A program made the position numbers and the translations under genes. From positions 1 through 64,000 of the forward strand of contig JAZMZG010000013.1 in assembly GCA_045585835.1 (NCBI GenBank): 64,000 nt of DNA, read 5' to 3'. Positions 50,338 through 59,291 of this stretch are shown piece after piece. A model generated the notes under the pieces. That model was not told where the DNA came from, searched no databases, and worked only from the letters and a program-made list of their open reading frames with translations. How positions within the stretch are numbered: position 1 is the stretch's first letter; every line of letters starts with the position of its first letter. This stretch comes from CALCTE01 sp045585835. GTDB lineage: Bacteria; Bacillota; Clostridia; Oscillospirales; CAG-272.

Positions 50338-51147
50338 TTGATAGAAGAAAGAATTGTAACCGCCAAAACCGAGCAACAAGCAAAGGCAAGAGTTGCCCTT
50401 GAACTCGGTGTCGATGCGGAAAAATTAAACTGTGAGATGATAGAAGCCGCAAAAAAAGGATTTTTCGGTTTTGGATCACAAGATCCCACATTTAAGGTCA
50501 GCTACGATGACAAGACAAAAACTTCCAAGCAGACAACTCCCGTTGAACGTGTAAAGACAAAAGAACCCGTTGAGGTTGCAGAAAGTATTAACGAAAACGG
50601 CATTGACGTAGTAATTTCCTTTATCGATATGATACTTTCCGATATGAAGCTTACTGCAAAAGCAAAACTCATAAGCAGCGATAAGGAAGACGTATATATT
50701 GAAATTGTCGGTGAAAATCTCGGTGTTATTATCGGACATCACGGCGAGGTGCTTGATTCTATTCAATACCTTGCAAATATTGTATGTGAAAAAGAAAAAG
50801 CTGATGATCGAAGAATTCATATCGACGTAGAAAATTACAGAGCTCGCAGAGAAGAAACGCTTAACAAGCTTGCTGACAGAATGGCGAAGAAAGCACTCGC
50901 AAGCGGCAGAAACGTAACTTTGGAGCCTATGAATCCCTATGAGCGCAGAATCATTCACTCAAGAATACAAAACATTGAGGGTGTGACGACTCGCTCGGTG
51001 GGCACAGACCTTGGCAGAAAAGTAGTTATCTATCCCGAGAAAGCTTACGCAAAGAATGATAGATACGATGATAAGTATAAGGTTGAAAGACCCGAATACT
51101 CTGCAGGCGACGGTTGCTACGACAGATATACAGCACCCGGAAAATAA
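50338..51147 (+). CDS. jag: RNA-binding protein Jag (KhpB/EloR)
   Basis: 269-residue protein with an N-terminal Jag_N domain (IVTAKTEQQAKARVALELG, FFGFGS), a KH domain with the GHHG loop (VIIGHHGEVLDSIQYL), and an R3H domain (NPYERRIIHSRIQ). It binds RNA and affects cell elongation and division in Gram-positives. The start is TTG after GTGAGG. Usual neighbour of yidC. The C-terminal tail is Tyr/Asp-rich. Confidence 0.93.
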   Translation: MIEERIVTAKTEQQAKARVALELGVDAEKLNCEMIEAAKKGFFGFGSQDPTFKVSYDDKTKTSKQTTPVERVKTKEPVEVAESINENGIDVVISFIDMILSDMKLTAKAKLISSDKEDVYIEIVGENLGVIIGHHGEVLDSIQYLANIVCEKEKADDRRIHIDVENYRARREETLNKLADRMAKKALASGRNVTLEPMNPYERRIIHSRIQNIEGVTTRSVGTDLGRKVVIYPEKAYAKNDRYDDKYKVERPEYSAGDGCYDRYTAPGK

Positions 51148-51172
51148 AAATATGCCGAATACGGCAAAAAAG

Positions 51173-51211
51173 AAAGCAAAGCTCGGCAGAATGAGAGCTT
51201 TGCTTTTATTT
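51173..51211 (+). terminator. Terminator after jag
   Basis: 12-bp stem AAAGCAAAGCTC/GAGCTTTGCTTT (51173-51184 with 51195-51206), 10-base loop, then TTATTTTA. Confidence 0.85.
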
Positions 51212-51223
51212 TAGGTGAACATT

Positions 51224-52603
51224 ATGGATTTTTTAAATGACACAATAGCGGCGGTATCTTCTCCGCGCGGAACGGGCGGTGTTGCCGTCATACGCATAAG
51301 CGGAGAGGGAAGCCTTGAAGTTGCTGAAAAAATGCTTCGAACGTATAAAAACTGTCCGCTTTCCCAGCTTACCCCCGCAAAGCTTTACAGATGCATAGTT
51401 AAGGGAGAAGACGGCAATATCGACGACTGTATGTGTGCTTATTTCAAATCGCCAAGCTCCTTTACAGGCGAAGATACTGTTGAAATATACTGCCACGGCG
51501 GCGCGCTTTGCACGAGCCTCGTTTTAGAACGATGCTTTATATGCGGAGCCCGTCAAGCGCTTGCAGGTGAATTTACGAAGCGCGCGTTTATAAACGGAAA
51601 GCTTACTCTTACTGCGGCAGAAGCCGTCGGAGAGCTTATTCATGCAAAGACCAAGGCTGCAGTCGCTATTTCAAATTCAAACATTCACAGCACTTTGGAC
51701 AAGAAAATATCGGAAATCTCCGACGAGCTAAAAGAAATACTTGCTTCCGTATACGTATATATTGATTACCCCGACGAAGAACTTTACGATCTGTCAGCGT
51801 CAGAAATGGCGGAAAGACTCACCGAGGTAAGAGATGAGATCGACACACTTTGTAAAAGCTACAGAAGCGGTATGGCGGTAAGTGCGGGTGTTTCCACTGC
51901 GATAGTCGGAACGCCTAACGTCGGAAAATCGACGCTTTTGAATCTGCTTTGCAAAAAAGAACGTGCAATCGTGACGGATATTGCGGGTACAACACGTGAT
52001 ATCATAAGCGAGGAAGTAGTGCTCGGAGATATACTTCTAAGGCTCTCGGATACAGCAGGCGTAAGAAAAACGGACGACCTTGTTGAAAGCATTGGTGTTA
52101 ATTTAAGCCTTTCGGCTATCGACAATGCCGAACTTGTATTTGCCGTGTTTGACGGCTCAAGAGAGCTTTCAAGCGATGACAGAGAGCTTATTACAAAGCT
52201 AAAGGGCTCTTCGAAGACGGTCCTTGCTATAGTCAATAAGTCAGATGCGGGACAAATACCTTTGGAAGAAATTTCGCAAAGCTTTGAAAACGTAATCTGC
52301 ATAAGCGCAAAAAACGAACAAAGCTCGACACTTATAGAAGAAAAACTCGCAAAATTGTTTTTGGACGAAAATCTTGATTATGAAACAAGTCCTATCGTAA
52401 CAAGCGCAGAGCAGAACGCATCTTTGATGATAGCTAAAGAATGTATTATGCGTGCAATAAATCTGCTTTTGGCAGACGGAGAACAGACTATAGCCGGAAG
52501 TCTGTGCGAAGAAGCTGTGGCGGCACTTGACGGATGTAGCGGCAAAGTCGTAAGCGAAGATATTGTAAATACTATATTCTCCCGTTTTTGCGTAGGAAAA
52601 TAA
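51224..52603 (+). CDS. mnmE: tRNA modification GTPase MnmE
   Basis: 459-residue MnmE, which with MnmG installs cmnm5 groups at U34 of certain tRNAs. N-terminal folate-binding domain (TIAAVSSPRGTGGVAVIRISG), helical domain, inserted G domain (GTPNVGKSTLLN, DTAGVR, NKSD) and C-terminal Cys motif FCVGK are complete. The start at 51224 is preceded by AGGTGA; a GTG at 51215 would place the site inside the coding region. mnmG does not follow: the next gene is convergent. Confidence 0.96.
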   Translation: MDFLNDTIAAVSSPRGTGGVAVIRISGEGSLEVAEKMLRTYKNCPLSQLTPAKLYRCIVKGEDGNIDDCMCAYFKSPSSFTGEDTVEIYCHGGALCTSLVLERCFICGARQALAGEFTKRAFINGKLTLTAAEAVGELIHAKTKAAVAISNSNIHSTLDKKISEISDELKEILASVYVYIDYPDEELYDLSASEMAERLTEVRDEIDTLCKSYRSGMAVSAGVSTAIVGTPNVGKSTLLNLLCKKERAIVTDIAGTTRDIISEEVVLGDILLRLSDTAGVRKTDDLVESIGVNLSLSAIDNAELVFAVFDGSRELSSDDRELITKLKGSSKTVLAIVNKSDAGQIPLEEISQSFENVICISAKNEQSSTLIEEKLAKLFLDENLDYETSPIVTSAEQNASLMIAKECIMRAINLLLADGEQTIAGSLCEEAVAALDGCSGKVVSEDIVNTIFSRFCVGK

Positions 52604-52605
52604 AC

Positions 52606-52640
52606 AAAGCCTTTGGACAAGCGTCCAAAGGCTTTCTCTT
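52606..52640. terminator. Terminator between mnmE and mreD
   Basis: 13-bp stem (52606-52618 with 52623-52635, AAAGCCTTTGGAC), 4-base loop AAGC; between convergent genes. Confidence 0.9.
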
Positions 52641-53161
52641 TACTGCAAGTAGTCCTTATTCATCGCGCCGCATAACAGTCGAATTGGGAAAAATATGACT
52701 GCCGCCGCAAGAAGTGTGTATATCGTTTCGGGGAGGAAAATATAAAACAGGGTTTTGAAGAAGTCAAACGCCTTATACGTAGTAAGTATTGCCGCTACAT
52801 CAAGTAAATGCTTAGCTATCATAAATACCGTGCTTATTGCAAGAAACGGCAAAAATCCGTCGCTAAAGTAAAGCTCAACTGCATAAGCAGCAAGGTAGCA
52901 CATAAGCATATATACTACTGCAGAGAAGAATACGCCGCCACCGCAGACAATATCAATAAGATAGCCGCCGATAAGTCCGTAAACAGCGCCTGACCTTGCA
53001 CCCTCAAAGAATGAAAGAGTGCATACGTAGAGCAAAACAAGTTGAGGTCTTGCGCCGAATATCTCTAGCTTTGCGAAAAATACGACTTGAATGATAACGG
53101 TTGCGACAAGTATGAGCGAATAAAGAAAATGTTTAATTATCGAATTTACGGAAAGTCTCAT
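52640..53161 (-). CDS. mreD: Rod shape-determining protein MreD
   Basis: 173-residue membrane protein with five or six TM segments (LILVATVIIQVVFF, LVLLYVCTLSFFEGARSGAVYGLIGGYLID, and others), the MreD pattern. It overlaps mreC by 4 bases and is the last gene of the minus-strand operon. Part of the elongasome with MreB/MreC. Confidence 0.93.
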   Translation of the reverse strand: MRLSVNSIIKHFLYSLILVATVIIQVVFFAKLEIFGARPQLVLLYVCTLSFFEGARSGAVYGLIGGYLIDIVCGGGVFFSAVVYMLMCYLAAYAVELYFSDGFLPFLAISTVFMIAKHLLDVAAILTTYKAFDFFKTLFYIFLPETIYTLLAAAVIFFPIRLLCGAMNKDYLQ

Positions 53162-54039
53162 GTGAGTGCCGCCTTTCCGGTAAAATCAGTCACTATCATA
53201 ACGCTTTCGACTGTGTTTATATCTACCGTGGTCTTTACAAGAGCGTAGTTGCTTTGGCTGTACTCGTCATTTAGAATATCTACAACCTGACCTATATTGA
53301 TTCCTCTTGGGTAGATACCGCCCGCGCCGGATGTCAATACTGTGTCTCCGATGCTGATTTTTGACGTATCACCTATATATTCTATTCTCATACATCCGCT
53401 TGCCGCATCCATAAAGTTTCCCGTTGCAACGATGCTTTCGGCGCTTTTAACGGTAACATTTTCTTCACCTTCAAGTACTACTTTTTCGGTGTATACGCTC
53501 ACGGTAAAGTTGGGGTTGATCGTACATGTGCATACAGAATGGTTTAATGCAACGTCAGTTACGATTCCCGCAAGACCTTGGTCGGTTATTATCGGCATTC
53601 CCTTAGTAATGCCGTTTGCGCTGCCTTTATCAATTGTAAATGCCGCAAGGTAATTGATTTGACTGTAGGCAATAACGTTTGCTTTTTCAAAGTCGTATTT
53701 GCTTGATGAGCGTTTTAGCTCAAGAAAATTATACAACCAATCGTTTTCGCGTTTTAATTCGTCTGATTTTTCTACGTCTTCCTGCATCGACTTGATTTGT
53801 TCTTTTAGAGCGTTATTTTCATCTTTTAAAGCTTTATAGTCAACAAAGTAAGCGCTGAAATTCGTGAAAAAGCCCTCAATGCTCTTGCAGACTTTTTCAA
53901 AAGGGGTAAGTATAATACCGACAGCATTATCAACGAAGGACATTTTTCCGCCAAGACGTATGGCAAGAGAACTTGCCGAAAGCACTATGGCAACGGCAAG
54001 CGTTATTATGAAAAACGCATTTTTGAAAATATCCTTCAT
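53158..54039 (-). CDS. mreC: Rod shape-determining protein MreC
   Basis: 293-residue MreC: N-terminal TM (about 9-30), coiled coil (DYKALKDENNALKEQIKSMQED) and a C-terminal beta domain (GLAGIVTDVALNHSVC, VLTSGAGGIYPRGINIG). It connects cytoplasmic MreB to peptidoglycan synthases outside. Lies 11 bases after mreB. Confidence 0.95.
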   Translation of the reverse strand: MKDIFKNAFFIITLAVAIVLSASSLAIRLGGKMSFVDNAVGIILTPFEKVCKSIEGFFTNFSAYFVDYKALKDENNALKEQIKSMQEDVEKSDELKRENDWLYNFLELKRSSSKYDFEKANVIAYSQINYLAAFTIDKGSANGITKGMPIITDQGLAGIVTDVALNHSVCTCTINPNFTVSVYTEKVVLEGEENVTVKSAESIVATGNFMDAASGCMRIEYIGDTSKISIGDTVLTSGAGGIYPRGINIGQVVDILNDEYSQSNYALVKTTVDINTVESVMIVTDFTGKAALT

Positions 54040-54050
54040 AATTGATACCT

Positions 54051-55064
54051 TTACTTATATTTAATGAAATTTAACAATCGCTTGTATGTGTTCATATCTT
54101 CGATTACGGTGCCAATGCCTCTTATTACGCTTTCGTCGGGCGACTTGGCAACTCTTACGGGAAGGCCGGTCATTTCTCTAAGCAGTTTTTCAAGTCCGCC
54201 GAGCATTGCACCTCCGCCTGTGAGAATGATTCCTTCATCAAGTATGTCGCTTGATATTTCGGGAGGAGTAACTTCAAGTATTTTTCTTACGGCATCGGCG
54301 AGTTCGGCTATGATATCTCTGAGCGCTTCCTCCGTATCCGATGAGCTGACGGTTATCCTTTCGGGAAGCCCGGTCGTTACGCTTCGACCGATAACGTCCA
54401 TAGTGCCTCTGTCAACGTAGGGGTGAACGCTTCCGATAGCGATTTTTATATCTTCAGCTATAGATTCGCCGATATTTACACCGAATTTTCTTTGTACTTC
54501 AGCGGCGATGGCTTCATTCATTCTGTCACCCGCAATTCGAATTGATTTGGAAATAACGATTCCGCCGAATGAAAGAACCGCAACCTCCGTAGTTCCGCCG
54601 CCGATATCCATTATAAGTGAGCCTTTCGGGACGTTCATATCAATTCCCGCACCTATAGCCGCCGCAATGGGCTCTTCTATGATGGCGACCGAACGTGCAC
54701 CTGCTTCAAGCGCTGCATCAAAAGCCGCAATACGCTCGACCTCGGTTATACCGTACGGTACGCAAAGGATAATGTCGGGGCGTAAAAAGAAGTTGTTGTT
54801 TTTTGAAACTCTGTCAATGAAGAGTTTAAGCATATATTTTGAAATGCCGAATTCGGCAATAACGCCGTTTTTTAAAGGACGGTACACTTCGATATCCTCA
54901 GGTGTTTTACCGAGCATATCTTTAGCCTGTGAGCCGACCGCAACGACTTTTCCGAATCGCTTATTTACCGCAATAAGACTCGGCTCACGTAAGGCAATAC
55001 CGCTTCCTTTAACGTAAGCAAGAGTATTCGCTGTTCCGAGATCTATGCCTATATTTCTTGACAT
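54051..55064 (-). CDS. mreB: Rod shape-determining actin homologue MreB
   Basis: 337-residue bacterial actin guiding lateral wall synthesis. Phosphate-1 NIGIDLGTANTLAYVKG, phosphate-2 LIMDIGGGTTEVAVLSFGG, and adenosine motif GIILTGGGAMLGGLEKLL are present. Encoded between maf and mreC in the lipoprotein-maf-mreBCD operon. Confidence 0.98.
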   Translation of the reverse strand: MSRNIGIDLGTANTLAYVKGSGIALREPSLIAVNKRFGKVVAVGSQAKDMLGKTPEDIEVYRPLKNGVIAEFGISKYMLKLFIDRVSKNNNFFLRPDIILCVPYGITEVERIAAFDAALEAGARSVAIIEEPIAAAIGAGIDMNVPKGSLIMDIGGGTTEVAVLSFGGIVISKSIRIAGDRMNEAIAAEVQRKFGVNIGESIAEDIKIAIGSVHPYVDRGTMDVIGRSVTTGLPERITVSSSDTEEALRDIIAELADAVRKILEVTPPEISSDILDEGIILTGGGAMLGGLEKLLREMTGLPVRVAKSPDESVIRGIGTVIEDMNTYKRLLNFIKYK

Positions 55065-55081
55065 ATAAACACTCCGTATTT

Positions 55082-55666
55082 TTATTTAAGCCATGAGAGA
55101 GGGGAGATGCCGAAATCATCTTTAAGTATTTTAAAGAGTAGATTCAAAGGCAATCCCATTACGTTAAAATAGTCACCTTTTATACCCTTAACAAGAGCTC
55201 TGCCGTATCCTTGTATTCCATATGCTCCCGCCTTGTCAAACGGCTCTTTGGTAGCAATATAGGCTTCGATAAGCTCATCATCAAGCTTGTCAAATTCAAC
55301 CGCAGTGGCTTCGTGAGCTGTGACAGTCTTTCCCTTGTGTATTACCGCAACACCCGTATATACGGTATGGCATATTCCGGAAAGGGCGGTAAGCATTTGT
55401 TTTGCATCTGATTTGTTTTGGGGTTTTCCAAATATTTTTTCGTTTACTACCACGCTCGTATCCGCAGCAATAACAAATTCGTCATCGTTTGCGTATTTAG
55501 ATGCCGCAAGTGCTTTCCTTTCAGCTATGCGCTCGGAAACGAGTGATGCAGGTGTATTTTCATCAATGCTCTCGGATACGTTTGTCACCAAAACTCTGAA
55601 ATCCATACCCATTTCCGCCAAAAGCATAGCTCTTCTCGGTGAGCCCGAGGCTAACAGTATTTTCAT
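55082..55666 (-). CDS. maf: Maf-family nucleotide pyrophosphatase
   Basis: 194-residue Maf protein that hydrolyses non-canonical or pyrimidine nucleoside triphosphates (dTTP/UTP type). SGSPRRAMLLAEMG at the N-terminus, DTSVVVNEKIFGKP (catalytic Asp) and the AYGIQGYG core are typical. Its start overlaps the upstream lipoprotein stop by 4 bases. Maf-mreB linkage is classical in Bacillota. Confidence 0.95.
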   Translation of the reverse strand: MKILLASGSPRRAMLLAEMGMDFRVLVTNVSESIDENTPASLVSERIAERKALAASKYANDDEFVIAADTSVVVNEKIFGKPQNKSDAKQMLTALSGICHTVYTGVAVIHKGKTVTAHEATAVEFDKLDDELIEAYIATKEPFDKAGAYGIQGYGRALVKGIKGDYFNVMGLPLNLLFKILKDDFGISPLSWLK

Positions 55667-56292
55667 TTGAGGGAAAAGCTTTCTATCATCGCATCAACAG
55701 CGGCAATATTATAATCGTAGCTATCGGGGGAAGAGGTGTAAGTAAAACAGTATACAACGGTGCGGTTACCCTTGGGAACTGCGATGCAGACCTGTTTTAC
55801 TTTAAGCTCTGCGCTCGCAATATTACCCGTATAAACAACGCTGTAGGCGTTGTACTCTCCGACTTTCAGCTCTTGGTCGGAAACTACGGTATACTTACTG
55901 ACTAAAGCCGAAAGCGTTTTATCGTAGCCGTCAAAGCTCTCGAAATTATTGATATCGTTATCTTCGGGAACACCGTTCCAATATTCTTTGAGGCTCAAAA
56001 TGCTGTCTTCGCTGCTGCCTAAAGGTACTTCCACCTCCCAAGAATTCAGTACAACGCTTGAGTTGTCGTTTGAATGGTCGGCTTTAACAAGACTCAAATA
56101 ACCCGCAGACTCAGAGGGGAGCCAAACGGACATCGGATATAAGAAATAACAGTCCGCAACATCTGAGGTGCATACTGAAAATCCCGCAGGAGCAGTAATG
56201 CGGTCTGCGCTTTTCTTGCAAGAGGTGAGCATTGAAAGCGTAAGTGAGATACAAAGTGCCGATAAAACAATAAATTTTAAGATTTTTTTCAT
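55663..56292 (-). CDS. Uncharacterised lipoprotein
   Basis: 209-residue lipoprotein: a signal peptide with lipobox LTSC (LTLSMLTSCKK) then a mature domain of mixed strands (FSVCTSDVADCYFLYPMSVWLP, VVLNSWEVEVPLGSSED, CIAVPKGNRTVVYCFTYTSS). The pattern of a short beta-sandwich recalls PsbP-like proteins, but this is only a resemblance. A GTG at 56301 is in frame; AGGTGA before the ATG at 56292 favours the latter. First gene of the maf-mreBCD operon, so it may belong to envelope growth. Confidence 0.75.
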   Translation of the reverse strand: MKKILKFIVLSALCISLTLSMLTSCKKSADRITAPAGFSVCTSDVADCYFLYPMSVWLPSESAGYLSLVKADHSNDNSSVVLNSWEVEVPLGSSEDSILSLKEYWNGVPEDNDINNFESFDGYDKTLSALVSKYTVVSDQELKVGEYNAYSVVYTGNIASAELKVKQVCIAVPKGNRTVVYCFTYTSSPDSYDYNIAAVDAMIESFSLK

Positions 56293-56321
56293 AATTTTCA
56301 CCTGTTTATAATAATATATAT

Positions 56322-56350
56322 ATTTTATAGCAAACTTTAATGAATGTCAA
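56322..56350 (-). promoter_or_regulatory. Promoter of the lipoprotein-maf-mreBCD operon
   Basis: Minus strand: TTGACA (56350-56345), 17 bases, TAAAAT (56327-56322). Confidence 0.78.
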
Positions 56351-56369
56351 GACAAATGACGTATATAGC

Positions 56370-56530
56370 AAAAAAATGAAAGACCGCCCAAGTAAAAGAG
56401 GGCGGTCTTTCGAGATGGGGGAAAGTATTTTACAGCCGAAGAAAAATCGGGCTGTAATTATAAACAGTGCGAAAAAAGAAAAGAGGGAAAAACGCACTGT
56501 CTTCACCGGTTTGCATATTAAGTATACAAG
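56370..56530 (-). ncRNA. Candidate minus-strand structured small RNA
   Basis: Three hairpins in a row without a gene: ACAGTGCG/CGCACTGT (56464-56471 with 56493-56500), TACAGCC/GGCTGTA (56431-56437 with 56450-56456) and a 12-bp terminator-type stem GAAAGACCGCCC/GGGCGGTCTTTC (56378-56389 with 56400-56411), which in the minus sense is followed by ATTTTTTT. A possible minus promoter TTGCCT-N17-TATGAT (56565-56537) would give about 160 nt. No coding frame with a ribosome-binding site is seen. Alternatively it is a leader of the lipoprotein operon stopped by this terminator. It fills most of 56293-56661. Confidence 0.45.
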
Positions 56531-56592
56531 ATGAGAATCATAAAATTATGTATATATTAAGGCAAAATTGTATGATAAATGGCAACTTATTC

Positions 56593-56621
56593 TTGACAAT
56601 GCCATCTTGATAATGCATAAT
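56593..56621 (+). promoter_or_regulatory. Promoter of the M29 aminopeptidase gene
   Basis: TTGACA at 56593-56598, 17 bases, CATAAT at 56616-56621; supports a start codon downstream of 56629. Confidence 0.78.
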
Positions 56622-56661
56622 AAATGAAATGACAAATCTATATAATTTGCGAGGAAACGGA

Positions 56662-57885
56662 ATGAATAAAACAAAACAGAGACAATATGCAAGACTGATA
56701 GTCAAAAAGGGCGCAAACGTACAAAAGAAACAGCCTGTAGTAATAAATGCGCAGGTAGAACAGCATGAATTTGTTAAGATACTTGTTGATGAGTGCTATA
56801 AAGCGGGTGCAAGCGAAGTAATTATGAATTGGGGATACCAACCGTTAACGAAGCTTGCCGTTAAGTATAAGACCGAAAAGCTATTATCGACGCTTCACGA
56901 TTGGGAAATTGCTAAATATAAGCATCTTGCAGACGTTCTGCCCGCTATGATATATATTGAGTCAAGCGACCCCGACGGACTTGCGGGAATAAATCAGAAG
57001 AAGTACGCAAAGGCGATGCAAAAGATACGCTCGGTCACTAAACCCATTACCGACACTATGGACAATAAGCATCAATGGTGTATTGCGGCAGTTCCCGGTC
57101 AAGAATGGGCGAAAAAGCTTTTCCCGAATGTAAGAAAATCGACTGCGATGGAAATGCTTTGGGATGCTATACTTGAAACCTCTCGTGCAAAGGGCGATGC
57201 TGTCGCAAATTGGGACGCACATAATGCTGACCTTAAGCGCAGATGCGATTACCTTAATTCACTAAATTTGAAGAAGCTGCATTATAAGTCATCAAACGGA
57301 ACCGACCTTACGGTAGGACTTTTGAAAAACGTTAAATTTCACGGCGGCGCAGACGATACTATCTCGGGTGTAACTTATAATCCAAATATACCCTCCGAAG
57401 AGGTATTCACCTCTCCCGATAAAAATACCGCAGAGGGTACTGTGGTATCCACTAAACCGCTTTCATACCAAGGACAGATTATTGATAATTTCCAAATATG
57501 GTTCGAAAAGGGAAAAGCGGTAAAGGTATACGCCGAAAAAAACCAATCGCTTTTAGAAGAAATGATAAAAACGGACGAATGCGCTTGTATGCTCGGCGAA
57601 TGTGCACTCGTACCGTACGACTCGCCGATAAGAAACAGCGGAATTCTTTTTTACAATACGCTCTTTGACGAAAATGCGGCTTGCCACCTTGCGCTCGGAG
57701 CGGGATTTAACGAGTGTCTTGAAGGATTTGAAAATATGACTTTGGAGGAATGTGCCGCATACGGTATAAACGATTCGCTTATACACGTTGACTTTATGAT
57801 GGGCTCTGAGGACCTTGATATTATCGGTATTGATGAAAGCGGAAAGGAAATACAGATATTTAAAAACGGCAATTGGGCATTTTAA
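56662..57885 (+). CDS. M29-family aminopeptidase (AmpS/PepS-like)
   Basis: 407-residue metallo-aminopeptidase. The family's metal-site region is seen in NIPSEEVFTSPDK, ACHLALGAGFNECL and HVDFMMGSEDLDI; N-terminal RQYARLIVKKGANVQKKQPVVINA is the conserved beginning. The frame opens at 56629, but the promoter -10 ends at 56621, so the ATG at 56662 after GAGGAAA is used. Cytoplasmic by absence of a signal peptide; role in peptide turnover inferred from family. Confidence 0.9.
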   Translation: MNKTKQRQYARLIVKKGANVQKKQPVVINAQVEQHEFVKILVDECYKAGASEVIMNWGYQPLTKLAVKYKTEKLLSTLHDWEIAKYKHLADVLPAMIYIESSDPDGLAGINQKKYAKAMQKIRSVTKPITDTMDNKHQWCIAAVPGQEWAKKLFPNVRKSTAMEMLWDAILETSRAKGDAVANWDAHNADLKRRCDYLNSLNLKKLHYKSSNGTDLTVGLLKNVKFHGGADDTISGVTYNPNIPSEEVFTSPDKNTAEGTVVSTKPLSYQGQIIDNFQIWFEKGKAVKVYAEKNQSLLEEMIKTDECACMLGECALVPYDSPIRNSGILFYNTLFDENAACHLALGAGFNECLEGFENMTLEECAAYGINDSLIHVDFMMGSEDLDIIGIDESGKEIQIFKNGNWAF

Positions 57886-57898
57886 TTTAATACAATAA

Positions 57899-57934
57899 AA
57901 AATCCGATGCGACTTAGCGGGCGCATCGGATTTT
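57899..57934. terminator. Terminator after the aminopeptidase gene
   Basis: 13-bp stem (57899-57911 with 57922-57934, core ATCCGATGCG), 10-base loop, A- and T-runs at both ends; between convergent genes. Confidence 0.9.
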
Positions 57935-57966
57935 GTTGTAATTATTGAATTTTAGCCAAATGAACA

Positions 57967-59118
57967 TTAAACGCTCTTCTTGTTTTCTCGTACAGCCGCC
58001 ACAAGCTTTGCAATCTTCTGCTCCATAAGCTTATAATTTTCGATTTGTTTTTTGTAATCTTCAATTTGCTTTTCGCAATTTGCCAATTCTTCGTTTGCCT
58101 TTATAAGCTCGGCTTCGGTGGTGAGGTATTTCTTTTCGGTTTCTGCATTTTGCTCGCGGAGCTTGTCTATCTGTTCATCCTTTTTGTGTTCGTCTTGTGA
58201 GCTGAATGCGCTGTAGACTTTAGCTGTTATCATATCAAGCGCTTCATCAACTTGATCGGCTTTGTACCACGTGTCGTCCTTTGAATCAAAGGCAAGATCG
58301 TTTATAAAGTCGGTTATATCACTTGCACTCGGAAGCTTATTTTCGATTTGATGTATCGTTATTTCTTCGTTTGTTTGTACGGGAGCCACTTCAATAACCT
58401 CCTCTTCTTGCGCCGTAATTTCAACAGTTTCGGTTTCGATTACGTCAGCTTCAGATGTTTCGGGTTCAATTACTTCGTCTTCAGCTGTTTTGACATCGTC
58501 CGTATTTTCGGGTTCGTTTTCGGAAAATATTGAATCAAGATCGCTTGCTTGAGGCTTATCCTTTTTAAACACAGAATCGAATTTTTGTTCAAATGATTCG
58601 GTTTCTTCGGCTTTTTTTGTAACGTGCTTATCGTCAATAAAAATAAACGTTATTTTGAGTCCGAGTATAACGGCCATCAGAAAAATTACCGCAACGTGAG
58701 AGTTTATGTATGCAAAGTAGCCGCCAAGGAAGGGAAAATTGACGGATTTTGCCATACCTACTATAGCACTTTTGCTGATAGTCACGGAGCCCTTACCCTC
58801 GTTAATGCCATCATCGTTGGTTTTGATGCTTGTCCAAATATCGACGGTACCGCTATCCTTATTTACCGACTTTACGACACCCATAAGGTCTTGTTGACCG
58901 TTTGAGTAAATTACCGCAATTCTTGTTTCAATATCGGAAAATTCTGTGTCTTTATAGTAAAACAGCGCGTTCTTTGCAAAATCTTTTCCCAAGGAGTTAT
59001 CCTTAATGGACCAAGGCTTTAATCCCGTGAGCATCGGTGCGGCAATTATTCCGTAGAGAAGCAACGCAACGATGCAAAAAATCGAAAGAACAGAAATAAC
59101 TTTTTTGAAGATTGCCAT
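57967..59118 (-). CDS. Two-TM protein: SipW-like pseudo-peptidase domain plus acidic linker and coiled coil
   Basis: 383 residues. TM1 (about 7-27) and TM2 (about 141-162) flank an outer domain of about 113 residues that resembles a SipW-type signal peptidase: PMLTGLKP where SxSMxP would carry the catalytic Ser, DLMGVVKSVNKDSG where the HRV strand lies, and IVGMAKSVNFPFLGGYFAYI matching the end of that fold. No SM dyad Ser is present, so it should be inactive. The cytosolic half has an acidic Glu/Val/Thr-rich linker (170-260), a DivIVA-like patch WYKADQVDEALDMI (284-297) and a coiled coil (308-379). GAGG precedes the ATG. The homology claim rests on pattern, not a search. Confidence 0.65.
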   Translation of the reverse strand: MAIFKKVISVLSIFCIVALLLYGIIAAPMLTGLKPWSIKDNSLGKDFAKNALFYYKDTEFSDIETRIAVIYSNGQQDLMGVVKSVNKDSGTVDIWTSIKTNDDGINEGKGSVTISKSAIVGMAKSVNFPFLGGYFAYINSHVAVIFLMAVILGLKITFIFIDDKHVTKKAEETESFEQKFDSVFKKDKPQASDLDSIFSENEPENTDDVKTAEDEVIEPETSEADVIETETVEITAQEEEVIEVAPVQTNEEITIHQIENKLPSASDITDFINDLAFDSKDDTWYKADQVDEALDMITAKVYSAFSSQDEHKKDEQIDKLREQNAETEKKYLTTEAELIKANEELANCEKQIEDYKKQIENYKLMEQKIAKLVAAVRENKKSV

Positions 59119-59231
59119 AGTTGTACCTCATATGATTATTATATCACTATTTTATTATTACTGTCGCATTTTGTCAAGTGGAAAAAGGAATATTGTAAAA
59201 ATTGTAATATTTATATACAAGTTCATATCTA

Positions 59232-59260
59232 TTGACTTTTTATGTTTGTTGTCGTATAAT
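59232..59260 (+). promoter_or_regulatory. Promoter of nrdR-mazG
   Basis: TTGACT at 59232-59237, 17 bases, TATAAT at 59255-59260; 32 bases before the nrdR start. Confidence 0.85.
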
Positions 59261-59291
59261 TTTTAAAGAATACCCACAAGGAGAAAATTTT

